Assembly (NCBI GenBank): GCA_023212695.1
Contig: JALCCG010000265.1
Coordinates: 1 to 28,693, forward strand
Direction: 5' to 3'
Length of the DNA stretch: 28,693 nucleotides
DNA from: Sporisorium sorghi
Taxonomy: Eukaryota; Basidiomycota; Ustilaginomycetes; Ustilaginales; Ustilaginaceae
Shown here: positions 9,043 to 18,415 of the stretch, piece after piece
Layout of the letters: every line of letters starts with the position of its first letter
Numbering within the stretch: position 1 is the first letter of the stretch
Program-made: the position numbers and the translations under genes
Notes under the pieces: model-generated
What the model saw: only the letters and a program-made list of their open reading frames with translations
Told to the model about the DNA's origin: nothing
The model's database searches: none

Positions 9043-9750
9043 CTGTGCGGAGCTCGAGGGGCGAGAGTTCTGAAGAGACGGCTAAGAGCGAGCGAGTGCG
9101 CTGTGTTTTGGGCTGGCGATGTTCTGACTGGCAAGGGCACTGCTGCGTTTCTTGATTGATGTGCGGCTTGAATCGACCACCTCTTTCGTCGCTGTGAGTA
9201 GTCTGCGAGGTGTGAGAGAATGACGGATGGTCAAGGTGCTGAGGTAGTAGGTCGTCAACAAGAACAAGCATGTCAAAGTTACAAAACCTCAAAGTTGCGA
9301 CGGAGCCGAAAGCCGTCTCAGCAGGGACGAAAAATTATGAGTTTGTGAGTGACGTAGATGTAACAATTATGAAAAAAGCGCACCGACCTCCACGCAGCGG
9401 CAACATGCAGCCAAAAAAAAGCGCTTTTCTGCCTCTCTGCTGCTCTACGCTTGTGCTTTCCAGCCCCCCCCCAAAAAAAAAAGCGGCTCAGCAAAAAAAA
9501 CTCAGCTTTGAACAGCAAGACCCTGAAATCACTCACTCCTCGACCTCTGACCACCACCATCGAGTCGCTTTTCCCTCAAGGCTGACACTCCGCGATCGAG
9601 CAAGTGCTGTCAGGGCCACGCCTTGGCTGCTCCCTCTTTGCCTCTCGTCGGATGAGGACTAGCAAGCTTGCGATGCCAACTCTAAGTTAAGCAAAGCGCT
9701 TCAGCTTAGCGTCTGGGCTTGATTGCAAGCCCAAGCTCGCCTTCGCCAGC
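9043..9750. other. Divergent promoter region with A-tracts
   Basis: This 708-nt spacer separates the starts of U1-C (-) and the PROPPIN gene (+). A-tracts at about 9413-9422, 9473-9482 and 9494-9501, the middle one behind a C8 run, probably act as nucleosome-poor promoter DNA. No gene-like frame or RNA gene is visible. Confidence 0.5.
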
Positions 9751-12468
9751 ATGCATCTTCCAAGGCACACCATCGAGTCACATGCCGCTGTCCCGCTCTT
9801 TCGACACGCCAGCTTCTGCTCTGCCGACCCCGCAAGCTTGCACAACGGTTCCGATTCAAGCTCATCACCAGGATTCGCATCGACGCTTCACAATGCGGAC
9901 GAGCTTTCTCAGCCCGCCGTCTTCAGCTGCGCCACCCTCAACGGCTTCATGGTCTCGCAGACCGACCCTCTAAAACTCGTATCAAATCGAACCTGGTCTT
10001 CGTCACAGGGAGGCTTGTCTCACGCTGTTCCTGTTCAGCACACTTCTCTCCTCTTTCTCGTAGGAGGCGGTCGTGTGCCTCGCTTTGCGCCAAACAAGGT
10101 CGTTCTGTGGGACGAGGCGGCCGAATACACTGCAAAACAGCCAGCGAGTGCCTCTCACGACGTCGACTCGGACGACGATGCCAGTCTCAGCTCTGCTCCA
10201 TCCCGCCGTGCTTCCACCATCTTTTCAGCCGGCTCCGAGTTCGATGCGTACGCCAAAGCATCTTCCAACCATCAAGTCGATCAGATCTCAAGTCGCTCAC
10301 CCTCTCCCGTCGACAACCTTCGCTTTTCTACATCATCGCTGGTCGATGCCAATCATCTCGATGGTCTCAGCGACAGCGCCAGCTTCTCTGAATCCATGCA
10401 CCCAAGCGCTGCTCAAAGCGGAATGGAACCAAGCTTCGGCGCTAGCTCTCTTGGAATCGGCCGCTTGCAAGCTATGCACAGCTCGGAGCAAGATCAGCCT
10501 ACTGGCTCAGACTCGATGCTGCTCGACGATGCATCGACTGACCTATCCTCCTCGCTCCATTCCCACGCCATCATGTCCAGTTCCGCCAACCTTGCCGATC
10601 CTTTTGCTGAGGAGGACTCGCATGCCGCCGAGTACAGCGTGCCATCTGCAAACCATCCTGCGGCACCCTCGACGGCGAGCAGCTCATCATCCTCGAAGCT
10701 TGCTTCATCAGAGACAGCTCAGCCAGCTCTGGCCAGTCAAGGCTTATTCTCGAAACCATCAAGCCGCCAACCAGGCGCTGACCTGGTCGACTCGGTCTCG
10801 AGCCTGGCAACCACTGCCACCGACGCCACTGCAAAAGCAACGCCACAAATCCTGCATGGTCGAGAAGTCGCCGAACTCGAGTTCAGCCAAGTGGTTCGTG
10901 GCATCTACGCCACCTCGGTCTATGCCAGACCGACCAAGCAAAAGACTCAAACCTCCAAAGGCAAAGCCCGCGCATCCGTCGAGAATGCCGGCACGCGCAA
11001 GGCCAAAGCTCCGCGATTCAGTGTGGTGCTCGTGGTGATCCTCGCCTCCAGAGCCATCGTTTTCGAGCTCTCGCCTCCCTCGACGGCTCAAAGCTTGGAT
11101 GGCAATCCTGCTCGCACCAATTGGAGCATCCAGAAGAGGACAGCTGTGCAAACGTACAAGAACCTCAAAGGGCTCGGGTCGGTCGCGCCGTACTATGGCG
11201 AGGTTGTCACGTCTTCTACAGAGCATGCCAGCGCTATCGTCGCTCTTCCAGGTCGACAAAAGGGCCATGTTCAGCTTCTTTCCATCAAGCTACACAGCCT
11301 GGCAGCATCCGATGCCGCCGTCCCGAATTTGTCGAATCCAACGTCATCGGTCGGCGCCGCATCCATCATCGTTGCGCACGAGTCTTCGCTTGCAGCCATA
11401 ACGCTGAGCCCTAATGGCCTCTTGCTGGCAACTGCTTCATCCAAGGGCACCCTGATTCGCATCTGGAGCAACAACTTGTCCAGCGGCTCTGAATCGAACG
11501 CTGTCAAAGAGCGCACGTCGTCGCAAGCAGCAAAATCGAGCACACCAGGAAGGACTGGATTCGGTGCGAGGTTGCTGCGTGAGCTGCGTCGCGGCATGGA
11601 CCCTGCCACGATTTTGAGTGTTGCCTTCACTCCGGACGCATCTCTTGTTGCGGCGGCTAGTGACAAAGGCACCATCCACATCTTCCTCATCGATGTCGGC
11701 GCTGCGACGAGTCAGGCTAGCGTTGGCAATCCGAATGGCCTCCCACCTTCCACCTCGCGCACTGCCAATCTGGGACGCGCTGCAGCTCAATATCTGCCGT
11801 CCAGCCTGGGCAATCTCGCTGGCCAGATTCCACCTTCGGTGCTCCCACAATACCTCAAGTCTGAGTGGAGCAGCGCGCAGTTCCGCATCCCGCTCAAGAG
11901 CTTTGGTGCTTCTTCGCGCCATTACATTGCGCCCTCGACGACCGACGATGCCGCGCTTTACGGTGCCGGTGCTCCCACAGCCAAACCTGCCGGTACGGAA
12001 AAGTCGACCGAGGGTGCTTGGGCACAGATGCGAAGTCGAATCAGCGATATCCGCAAAGGCGAGGCCAGTGTCGAAGAAAGCATCTTCCTCTGCTGGATCG
12101 TGGAAGGCAGCGCCTCGTCTGCACCGGCGAAAGGCTCGGCAGCCGACAAAGATCAATCACGCGCCGAAAAGGCACGCAGCCGTGCCGCCGCCGCCGCTCA
12201 GCGATCAGTTGATGTTGATGGTGCACAGTCGATCGATGGCAACCGTCATCCGCAGTATCGCCTCATCGCTTTGACGACGTCAGGTGGCTGGTACAAGCTC
12301 GCCGTCAGCCTGCCCAAACTCGACACGGAAGAAGAGGCTTCGGGCTCGACGGTGCTCGACATGTATCGCCGGGATGGCTCGTCGCAGTCGAAGCGCACCA
12401 ACACGCTGGAATGCCAGTTGCTCGAGTTTAGGCCCATGGTTGCTCTGCTCGACGGCTGGAGGGCTTAG
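9751..12468 (+). CDS. PROPPIN (Atg18/Hsv2/WIPI family), very long form
   Basis: PROPPINs are seven-bladed WD40 propellers that bind PI3P and PI(3,5)P2 and act in autophagy and vacuole/endosome membranes. Family landmarks appear in order: LNGFMVSQTDPLK (residues about 63-75), LLFLVGGGRVPRFAPNKVVL (about 98-117), ESSLAAITLSPNGLLLATAS, GTLIRIW (about 562-568), ELRRGMD with the lipid-binding L-R-R-G at 612-615, and ASDKGTIHIF. The last blade is RLIALTTSGGWYKLAVS. The protein has 905 residues against about 350-500 for relatives. The excess is a serine-rich, probably disordered insert of about 240 residues after the first VGGG...WDE strand, and smaller inserts after LRRG. L-R-R-G and the P-N-K-V-x-x-W segment favour the Hsv2/WIPI3-4 branch over canonical Atg18, which is an inference. 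The intronless frame starts at the ATG at 9751. Confidence 0.9.
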   Translation: MHLPRHTIESHAAVPLFRHASFCSADPASLHNGSDSSSSPGFASTLHNADELSQPAVFSCATLNGFMVSQTDPLKLVSNRTWSSSQGGLSHAVPVQHTSLLFLVGGGRVPRFAPNKVVLWDEAAEYTAKQPASASHDVDSDDDASLSSAPSRRASTIFSAGSEFDAYAKASSNHQVDQISSRSPSPVDNLRFSTSSLVDANHLDGLSDSASFSESMHPSAAQSGMEPSFGASSLGIGRLQAMHSSEQDQPTGSDSMLLDDASTDLSSSLHSHAIMSSSANLADPFAEEDSHAAEYSVPSANHPAAPSTASSSSSSKLASSETAQPALASQGLFSKPSSRQPGADLVDSVSSLATTATDATAKATPQILHGREVAELEFSQVVRGIYATSVYARPTKQKTQTSKGKARASVENAGTRKAKAPRFSVVLVVILASRAIVFELSPPSTAQSLDGNPARTNWSIQKRTAVQTYKNLKGLGSVAPYYGEVVTSSTEHASAIVALPGRQKGHVQLLSIKLHSLAASDAAVPNLSNPTSSVGAASIIVAHESSLAAITLSPNGLLLATASSKGTLIRIWSNNLSSGSESNAVKERTSSQAAKSSTPGRTGFGARLLRELRRGMDPATILSVAFTPDASLVAAASDKGTIHIFLIDVGAATSQASVGNPNGLPPSTSRTANLGRAAAQYLPSSLGNLAGQIPPSVLPQYLKSEWSSAQFRIPLKSFGASSRHYIAPSTTDDAALYGAGAPTAKPAGTEKSTEGAWAQMRSRISDIRKGEASVEESIFLCWIVEGSASSAPAKGSAADKDQSRAEKARSRAAAAAQRSVDVDGAQSIDGNRHPQYRLIALTTSGGWYKLAVSLPKLDTEEEASGSTVLDMYRRDGSSQSKRTNTLECQLLEFRPMVALLDGWRA

Positions 12469-12523
12469 TCACGCGTTGACCTTCCGTGATCAAAGGTAAT
12501 AGTCACGCAGCAAACTACGAAGC

Positions 12524-12542
12524 CACACACACACGCACACAC
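12524..12542. repeat. Short CA repeat
   Basis: An imperfect CA dinucleotide run sits in the 145-nt spacer between the converging PROPPIN and dehydrogenase genes. No further function is evident. Confidence 0.8.
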
Positions 12543-12613
12543 GTATGATAGAGAAGCGAAACCTAATGCCACTTTTGCCATTCTTTCTTTTTCTTTAGTC
12601 AAACCCTGGCGCC

Positions 12614-14284
12614 TCAGTTGACGCCGCCAAAGACCATGAGCTTTTGGAACATGTACTCTTCGATGCCCGTGCGACCTCCCTCGCGTCCGAAGCCCGACTC
12701 GTGTACACCGCCGAATGGAACGGCGTTCTGCGAGATGAGGCCAGTGTTGACGCCCACCATGCCCACTTGGAGCTGTTCGGCGACGCGCCAGCAACGAGCC
12801 GTGTCCTTGGAGAAGAAGTAGCCGGCGAGACCGACGTCGACGTTGTTGGCCTTGCGCACCACGTCCTGTTCGCTTGTAAAGGTGTACACCGCGGCCAGTG
12901 GACCGAACGTCTCTTCGCGGTCGGTGGGGACGTCTTCGGGCAGATCGGTGATGACGGTGGGCTCGTAGAAGAGGCCCTCGCCGCGCTTGCCGCCGACGAC
13001 GACCTTGGCGCCCTTGTTGACGGACTCAGTGACGTGCTCTTCGACCTTCTTAAGACCGACTTCGCTGACGAGCGGGCCGTGGGTGACGCCGTCGTCCATG
13101 CCGTAGCCGACCTTGAAGTCGTTGACCTTGGCGGCGAGCTTCTTGAGGAATTCGTCCTTGACGCCGGCGTGGACGTAGATGCGGTTGGCGCAGATGCACG
13201 TCTGACCGGAGCCGCGGAACTTGCAGGCGATCGCGCCCTCCACAGCCTTGTCAAGGTCAGCATCTTCGAAGACAATGAAAGGAGCATTGCCGCCGAGCTC
13301 CATGGAGAGCTTCTTGAGAGTGGAGGCGGACTGGCTCATGAGGATCTTGCCGACGCGGGTGGAGCCGGTAAACGAAATTTTGCGGACGTTGGGGTTCTCG
13401 CAGAGCTCCTTGCCAACAGCGATCTCGTTGTCGCCCTTGGCACAAGTGACGACGTTGATGGTGCCCTTGGGGAAGCCGACTTTCTCGGCGAGATGGGCGA
13501 AAGCCAAAGCGGAGAAGGGCGTTTCAGAGGGGGCCTTGATGACGACGGTGCATCCTGCCGCGAGGGCGGGTGCGGCCTTGCGGGTGATCATGGCAGCGGG
13601 GAAGTTCCAAGGCGTGATAAGGCCGGCGACACCGACGGGCTGCAGCTGGACGACGTTGCGGACGCCAGGCAGAGGCGAAGGCACCGTGTGTCCGTAGGTG
13701 CGCGTAGCCTCTTCGGCAAACCACTCGAGAAAGCCGTTGGAATATGCAATCTCTCCTTTGGCTTCAGCAAACGCCTTGCCGTTTTCGGCGACGATGATCT
13801 TGGCAAGGTCGTCGGCGTTCTCCTGGTGAGCGTAGAAGAGCTTCACGAGCAGATCGTGGCGGTGCTTGGCCGTGGTCTGGGACCACGACTTGAAGGCTTG
13901 TTCGGCAGCAGCGATGGCAGCGGCGGTCTCTTTTGCGCCAAGGTCGGGCACCTGACCGAGCTCCGCGCCGGTTGCCTTGTTAAAGACCTTGAGGGTGGAC
14001 TTGTTATCGGCGTCGACCCATGCTCCGTTGACGTAGGCCTTGGTTTGCCAGAGCGACTGGTTGGCGAGCTTGAGCTCTTCCTTGCCGCCCTTGACGATTC
14101 CTTGCGGCATGTGCGGCATCTTGACGAGGGTTGTGGTGTGGATGGAGCGGGAAGCGAGGGTGGTGCGCAATGCAGCTCGACTGAGAAGAGCGAGGGTAGT
14201 CTGCGCCAGGCGTGTTGAAGGTGACAAGTTGGGAGAGCGGCGAAGAGCAGAACGAAATGCGGATGAGCCTGCAGAGCGGAGCAT
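12614..14284 (-). CDS. UGA2: Succinate-semialdehyde dehydrogenase, mitochondrial form
   Basis: This NAD(P)-dependent aldehyde dehydrogenase oxidises succinate semialdehyde to succinate in the GABA shunt. From the ATG at 14284 the protein has 556 residues. The first 55 or so are rich in Arg, Ser, Leu and Ala with almost no acid, ending RSIHTTTLVKMP, a typical mitochondrial presequence. The ALDH core has GLITPWNFPAAMITRKAAPA, the general base E329 in SMELGGNAPF and the catalytic cysteine C363 in SGQTCICANR, 34 residues apart as expected. The second cysteine of the C-I-C pair is characteristic of SSADH, where it can form a redox-sensitive disulfide. VGMVGVNTGLISQNAVPFGG is the SSADH-type C-terminal signature. 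The frame continues upstream to 14362 but has no earlier ATG. M56 could serve as an internal start for a cytosolic form. Intronless. Confidence 0.94.
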   Translation of the reverse strand: MLRSAGSSAFRSALRRSPNLSPSTRLAQTTLALLSRAALRTTLASRSIHTTTLVKMPHMPQGIVKGGKEELKLANQSLWQTKAYVNGAWVDADNKSTLKVFNKATGAELGQVPDLGAKETAAAIAAAEQAFKSWSQTTAKHRHDLLVKLFYAHQENADDLAKIIVAENGKAFAEAKGEIAYSNGFLEWFAEEATRTYGHTVPSPLPGVRNVVQLQPVGVAGLITPWNFPAAMITRKAAPALAAGCTVVIKAPSETPFSALAFAHLAEKVGFPKGTINVVTCAKGDNEIAVGKELCENPNVRKISFTGSTRVGKILMSQSASTLKKLSMELGGNAPFIVFEDADLDKAVEGAIACKFRGSGQTCICANRIYVHAGVKDEFLKKLAAKVNDFKVGYGMDDGVTHGPLVSEVGLKKVEEHVTESVNKGAKVVVGGKRGEGLFYEPTVITDLPEDVPTDREETFGPLAAVYTFTSEQDVVRKANNVDVGLAGYFFSKDTARCWRVAEQLQVGMVGVNTGLISQNAVPFGGVHESGFGREGGRTGIEEYMFQKLMVFGGVN

Positions 14285-15209
14285 GCTACGGGAGGCTGTC
14301 GAGGCGGATGTTGCGAAACAGGATGGTGATGATGTGAGTTCAACAGAAGACGAGCGGGGCAATCAGAGGGTCAGCGAAGAGAGCTCTTCAAAGATGGAGG
14401 ATCCGATGGACTAGAGAGAGAGAGACGCAGACAGGCCGACGGACAAGTGAATCAGCACTTCGGCCTCAGCCAGCGGAAATGCCGACTCGAGAAAAAAAAA
14501 AAAAAAAAAAAAAAGAGAGAGACCGGCAAAATGGCCGTTGACGAACGAGACTTTGCCCCGCTCCGAAGTCACAGTGGATCTCTGTAAAAGCACTCACTAC
14601 ACTTACCGCAGGCGAGTGGGAGCCGGAAGGTCTTGTCGTTCAAGAAGGAGGGAGGATGGTGGAATCGAGAGAGGAAAGAGCAAGAAGACGTCGGCTCCTA
14701 TATACCTTCTAGTACATACTCTGGCTCATCACCCTTTTCGACTTCGAGTCAGCCAGGTCACAAGGTGCTGTTCATTACCATCTTCTCCTCTGTTGCCCTA
14801 TCGCATACCGAGTGAGAGGACGTGGGGGATGCTGCTGCCTCCGAAAGTGAATGGATGCTGCTGCTGCATCGCGCTCCGCCCAACTCCCAATTTCGAATCG
14901 AGGTTGCGCGTCGGGTGCTACGGGTGGCAGCTTCTCTAGCCCAAGATCAGCGAGCGAGCAAGCAGCGTATCTGCACAGACCCTGTCACTGCACCGAACCG
15001 AAAGATTAAGCGCGCCAAGCCGCGCTTCCACCAAAAAAAAAATAAAAAATAAAAATAATAAATAAAATCGAAATGTGAGATTATTCCAACTGGAAGTGTC
15101 AAGGGTCTGTTCGCATCTCCTCAAGATCACCATCATCGACACACTCTCGCGCTTTCACTTTCAACTACGTTCTCGACGCTCGATAAACTCGCTTGCTGAT
15201 TCTGCCAAG
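14285..15209. other. Divergent promoter region with A-tracts
   Basis: This 925-nt spacer lies between the dehydrogenase (-) and the acidic-tailed small protein (+). It holds an A23 run, a TATATA at about 14698-14703 and an A/T-rich tract at 15032-15066. Open frames across it have no coding character, and I see no RNA gene. Confidence 0.5.
14492..14514 (+). repeat. A23 homopolymer
   Basis: Twenty-three A residues are followed by GAGAGAGA, about 200 nt upstream of the dehydrogenase start. It may be a poly(dA:dT) promoter element and a site of length error. Confidence 0.9.
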
Positions 15210-15840
15210 ATGGTGAGTGGCTAACCTTTCTAACAGCGTCTCTCATCTCGAGCGATACTGACCTTCCTCTTCGCTCAAACAGCCCGCCTCGCTCACCGAC
15301 AACAAGGACGCGCTGATGCTGCGTCTCAAGTACCACAAGTCGACGGTGTTTGTTCCATGTCAACTCACCACCGTCATTGCCACACTCAAATCCGACTTTC
15401 TGTCCGCCGTTCGATTCACCAACCAGCCAGATCTCTCCACCCTGCCACCATACACACAGCCTGACGGCAAATCGTACCCGGCATGGAGCGAGATGGACGC
15501 AGAGCAGGACATTGGGCTCTTTATCGCCAGCAGCACCGGTGCCGACGAGAGCATGACCATCTACATGCCTCTCGACCAAGACACGGCGCAGTCCGCCTTG
15601 ACCGTGCGCAAGGCAGGGCTCAAGGACGCCGATGCGGTCTGTGTGGGCTTCCGCGCTCAAGGAGCATGTGAGTGGCGGCTTCGAACACACCTCTATGCTC
15701 TGACTAGCTTACTAACATCGATATGGTTCTCAACAGCCTCCATCTCTCAACCCATCGTACAATTCACCGACGTCGAAGAGGAGGAGGAAGAAGACGATGC
15801 TGTCGATCCTGATTCGATCCCGCCTCCACTCTCCGAGTGA
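15210..15840 (+). CDS. Small protein with possible ubiquitin-like fold and acidic tail, 163 aa
   Basis: I do not recognise the family. Proposed exons are 15210-15212 (only the ATG), 15283-15667 and 15737-15840. The introns are 70 nt (GTGAGT...CAG with a CTGAC branch) and 69 nt (GTGAGT, branch TACTAAC at 15710-15716, CAG). The second intron is a multiple of three without stops, so its retention would still be translated. The protein starts MPASLTDNKDALMLRLKYHK. A strand-helix pattern (STVFVPCQLTTVIATLKSDF) and a late strand (DADAVCVGFRAQG) suggest a beta-grasp/ubiquitin-like fold by eye only. The C-terminus is strongly acidic (DVEEEEEEDDAVDPDSIPPP). Alternatively translation could begin at the internal ATG at 15316 without the first intron. 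The perfect splice sites favour the spliced start. Confidence 0.8.
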
Positions 15841-16230
15841 TGCTTGAATCCAAGACGCAATTTGGCCAAACTTGAAGGAGAGGCTGTCAGTGCGATGGCA
15901 TGGCATGGCTACGTCGTCTGAGAGAAAGAGCTTGTAGGCGGCGTTGTGAGTTGTTTGTGAGACAATGCAAAGCCTCGTCAGTTTGGCGCCGGTCTCGGCG
16001 GGCGAAGAAAGCGGAAGATTGAAATGTGGAGTAGAAAAAAAAAAAAGGCGTCGCGGCGACATGAAAAAGCCGCATTCTTCCTCAGCCATGCAGCAGCAGT
16101 CAGCGAGTGCGCAATTCTTCTCAACCCGAGTCCGTGCTTACTTGGTGAGAGAGAGAGAGAGAGAGAGAGAGCTCTCCTTGTCCTTCAACCACCATCCCGA
16201 CCTTGCCAGTTGACAGATTCACCCACAAGC
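15841..16230. other. Intergenic region upstream of TAM41
   Basis: A 390-nt same-strand spacer. It contains an A12 run (16035-16046) and a GA microsatellite. The TAM41 frame stays open back to an ATG at 16024, but that extension translates the GA repeat and low-complexity sequence, so I treat it as leader. Confidence 0.5.
16147..16170. repeat. (GA)12 microsatellite in the TAM41 leader
   Basis: Twelve GA copies end 60 nt before the chosen TAM41 start. GA/CT tracts near start sites are common in fungal promoters and leaders. Confidence 0.95.
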
Positions 16231-17664
16231 ATGCTGTCCGTCGCATCACGGTGCACCCGCACAAGAGCCACTCTGGCCCGCACCTCGCTGCCATCAACTG
16301 CGAGCAGCAGTCAGAGTGCATACACGACGCCGCTGTTGGCCAGCAGCTCGTTGCGGCAAATAAGAGCCTTCAGATCGAGTAGCGGGCAAGACTTTACCGC
16401 GACATCTTCAAGAAGACTAGCGACACCGTCAGAGAAAACTTCATCCGGCTCAACGTCACGCCTGGTCGCAACAAGCCCCATCTCGCAGACCAAGTTCCCA
16501 CCGCCCTCTTTCCCGCCATCCTTCGGGTCGAATCAGCTCGTCCCCGTCTCTGACGAAACGAATCGACGGCTGTACGGTATTCTTGCCTGCTTTGATGCTC
16601 CCGTACGATTCGCTTTCGCCTACGGCTCAGGCGTCTTCTCCCAGACAGAAGCTGGGCCGGAACACTCGAAACGACCGCAGACTAAGGACGGCAAAAAGAT
16701 GATCGACTTCATCATGGCCGTCACCCACCCGCAGCATTGGCATTCACTCAACATGGCGCAGCATCCGAAACACTACTCGCTTCTCAGCCGGCTGCTGGGC
16801 GGCATCGGCATTGGGCTGGTGCAGCAGAGAGGCGCCAAGATCTGGTACAACCCTTACATCAAGCTCGAGGATGAGCTGATCAAGTACGGCATCATCGGCG
16901 TCGACGACCTGTGCACCGATCTGCTCGACTGGGAGACGCTCTACGTGAGTGGACGCATGCACAAGCCGGTTGCGCTCATCACTTCGGATGCGAGGGTGCG
17001 GCTGGCGCAGCAGGTGAATCTTGCATCGGCGCTGCGCACTGCGCTGCTGTTGCTGCCGCGCGAATTCAGCGAGGTGGAGCTGTACACGCGCATCGCGTCG
17101 CTGAGCTACACGGGCGACTTCCGCATGTCGGTGCCGGGAGGAGAGAACTCGAACAAGGTGCGCAACATTGTGCTCAACCAGCGCGAAGAGTTCCGCAGGC
17201 TGTATGCCGGGCTCATGCGCAACCTGGGCACCCTCTCGGTGGAAGAGGTGCGCGGGAATCGATTCAAGATCGTCCAGGACGACTCGGTGTCCACACGAGC
17301 CTCGTACGCCGCTCGTCTGCCGAGGTGTCTGCGCCAAAAGGTGCAAGACTTTTATACGAAACAGCCACACTTGGACCCGGCCTTCCTCAAGCTGTCGCTG
17401 TCCAAGACGCTCGATACGGTGCCACGGTCGCCATCGAGCATCGAGCGCGAGGAGAAGCTCAACGCATTCTGGAGCGCAGCCGTGCAGAGGCAAGACTTTG
17501 CAGAGGTGCTGTTGCGACAGATTGGCGAGACGGTCAAAGGCCCAGCATGGTCGCAGTCGATCAAGGGCATTTACACGGCAGGCTTCACGCGAACGCTGCG
17601 CTACGTGGGTGCAAAAATTAGGAAGTACTTTGAGGGCAAGAAGCAAGCGGACAAGTCTTCGTAG
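16231..17664 (+). CDS. TAM41: Mitochondrial CDP-diacylglycerol synthase Tam41
   Basis: Tam41 is a peripheral matrix-side enzyme of the mitochondrial inner membrane. It makes CDP-diacylglycerol from phosphatidic acid and CTP for cardiolipin synthesis and so supports TIM23 import. The 477-aa protein begins with a long Arg/Ser/Thr-rich, acid-poor stretch (MLSVASRCTRTRATLARTSL), a probable presequence. The nucleotidyltransferase core has FAFAYGSGVF (Y131-G-S-G-V-F136) and the metal-binding aspartate region KKMIDFIMAVTHPQHWHSLN with D159. Further family segments are LGGIGIGLVQQRGAKIWYNP, SYTGDFRMSVPGGENSNKV and the C-terminal KGIYTAGFTRTLRYVGAKIR. Length and order fit fungal homologues, and no intron is seen. 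An in-frame ATG at 16024 was rejected because the added residues encode the GA repeat. Confidence 0.95.
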   Translation: MLSVASRCTRTRATLARTSLPSTASSSQSAYTTPLLASSSLRQIRAFRSSSGQDFTATSSRRLATPSEKTSSGSTSRLVATSPISQTKFPPPSFPPSFGSNQLVPVSDETNRRLYGILACFDAPVRFAFAYGSGVFSQTEAGPEHSKRPQTKDGKKMIDFIMAVTHPQHWHSLNMAQHPKHYSLLSRLLGGIGIGLVQQRGAKIWYNPYIKLEDELIKYGIIGVDDLCTDLLDWETLYVSGRMHKPVALITSDARVRLAQQVNLASALRTALLLLPREFSEVELYTRIASLSYTGDFRMSVPGGENSNKVRNIVLNQREEFRRLYAGLMRNLGTLSVEEVRGNRFKIVQDDSVSTRASYAARLPRCLRQKVQDFYTKQPHLDPAFLKLSLSKTLDTVPRSPSSIEREEKLNAFWSAAVQRQDFAEVLLRQIGETVKGPAWSQSIKGIYTAGFTRTLRYVGAKIRKYFEGKKQADKSS

Positions 17665-18092
17665 CCTCGGCCTGCGAAGCAACCGATCGGACAGCAAAGA
17701 AGCAGCCCGATTCGGTGGCAAGCCAGATCTGATCCGATGAGAGCGTCAGACACGGTCACACGAGCGCGACCCTGCGAAAAAGACTTCTCTTGCCCGGTTC
17801 AGGAACCTGTGCCTTTCAGCCCGTCTGACTTTGGACTTCTGCTGGACTGCAGCGCATGATGACAATAGAAGCAGCCTTGCATCTCCCAAACTTGAACTTG
17901 CTGGAATGCCAAATTCAAAGCCAGCCAGCTGCCTGACAGGCTCGGCGTCGACTCAATTGTGTGGCACGCAGCAGCGACACACATCCGATGAAAACAAACA
18001 AGCATGCAAGCAGGCAAAAACAAGGGAAAAAAAAAGAAAAAAAAAAAAATCAAAAGAAAAAGAAAAAGAAAATCAAAATCTTTAATTTTTTG

Positions 18093-18126
<34 letters not shown>

Positions 18127-18415
18127 GGCACAGCTCTCCGCTTTCCGCGTTTGTTTCGGCTGGTGAGCCAAAAATCACAACACACGCTCTCGCCAATTGC
18201 CAAGACCAACACGGCTTTGCTCCATCATCACCATCACCATCATCACCTCCTTCTCAATCATCATTAAGCAGCAATCGCGCTTGCGCCTCGGCACTCAAAG
18301 CGAAGGATCCTACTCTCACCGGCGCAACACCCACGGAAGCGCCCACACTGTCTGCCAGGCTCGTCACTCCTCTCTGCATCGTCGCCTCGTAATGCGACAT
18401 TCGACCAGCTCATAG
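17665..18415. other. Intergenic region with a long A-rich tract
   Basis: A 751-nt spacer between TAM41 and the coiled-coil gene. Its middle is an A-rich low-complexity block. 18225-18247 is a CAT/ATC-rich stretch. The coiled-coil frame opens at 18416, just after CATAG, so an unidentified first exon of that gene may lie in this spacer. Confidence 0.5.
18019..18124 (+). repeat. A-rich low-complexity block ending in A32
   Basis: About 105 nt of A with scattered G, C and T, ending in an uninterrupted A32 run at 18093-18124. It probably keeps nucleosomes off the promoter of the downstream gene. Run length is unreliable in assemblies. Confidence 0.9.

Noticed and set aside
10073..11038. Plus-strand 321-codon frame inside the PROPPIN gene
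   Set aside because: It is an out-of-frame shadow with no motif, while the longer frame carries the full PROPPIN motif series.
12644..14218. Plus-strand open frame of 524 codons
   Set aside because: It is the antisense of the dehydrogenase gene, kept open by codon bias. All recognisable motifs are on the minus strand.
16024..16230. N-terminal extension of TAM41 from an earlier in-frame ATG
   Set aside because: The added residues translate the A12 run and the GA microsatellite. The protein from 16231 already begins with a mitochondrial presequence.
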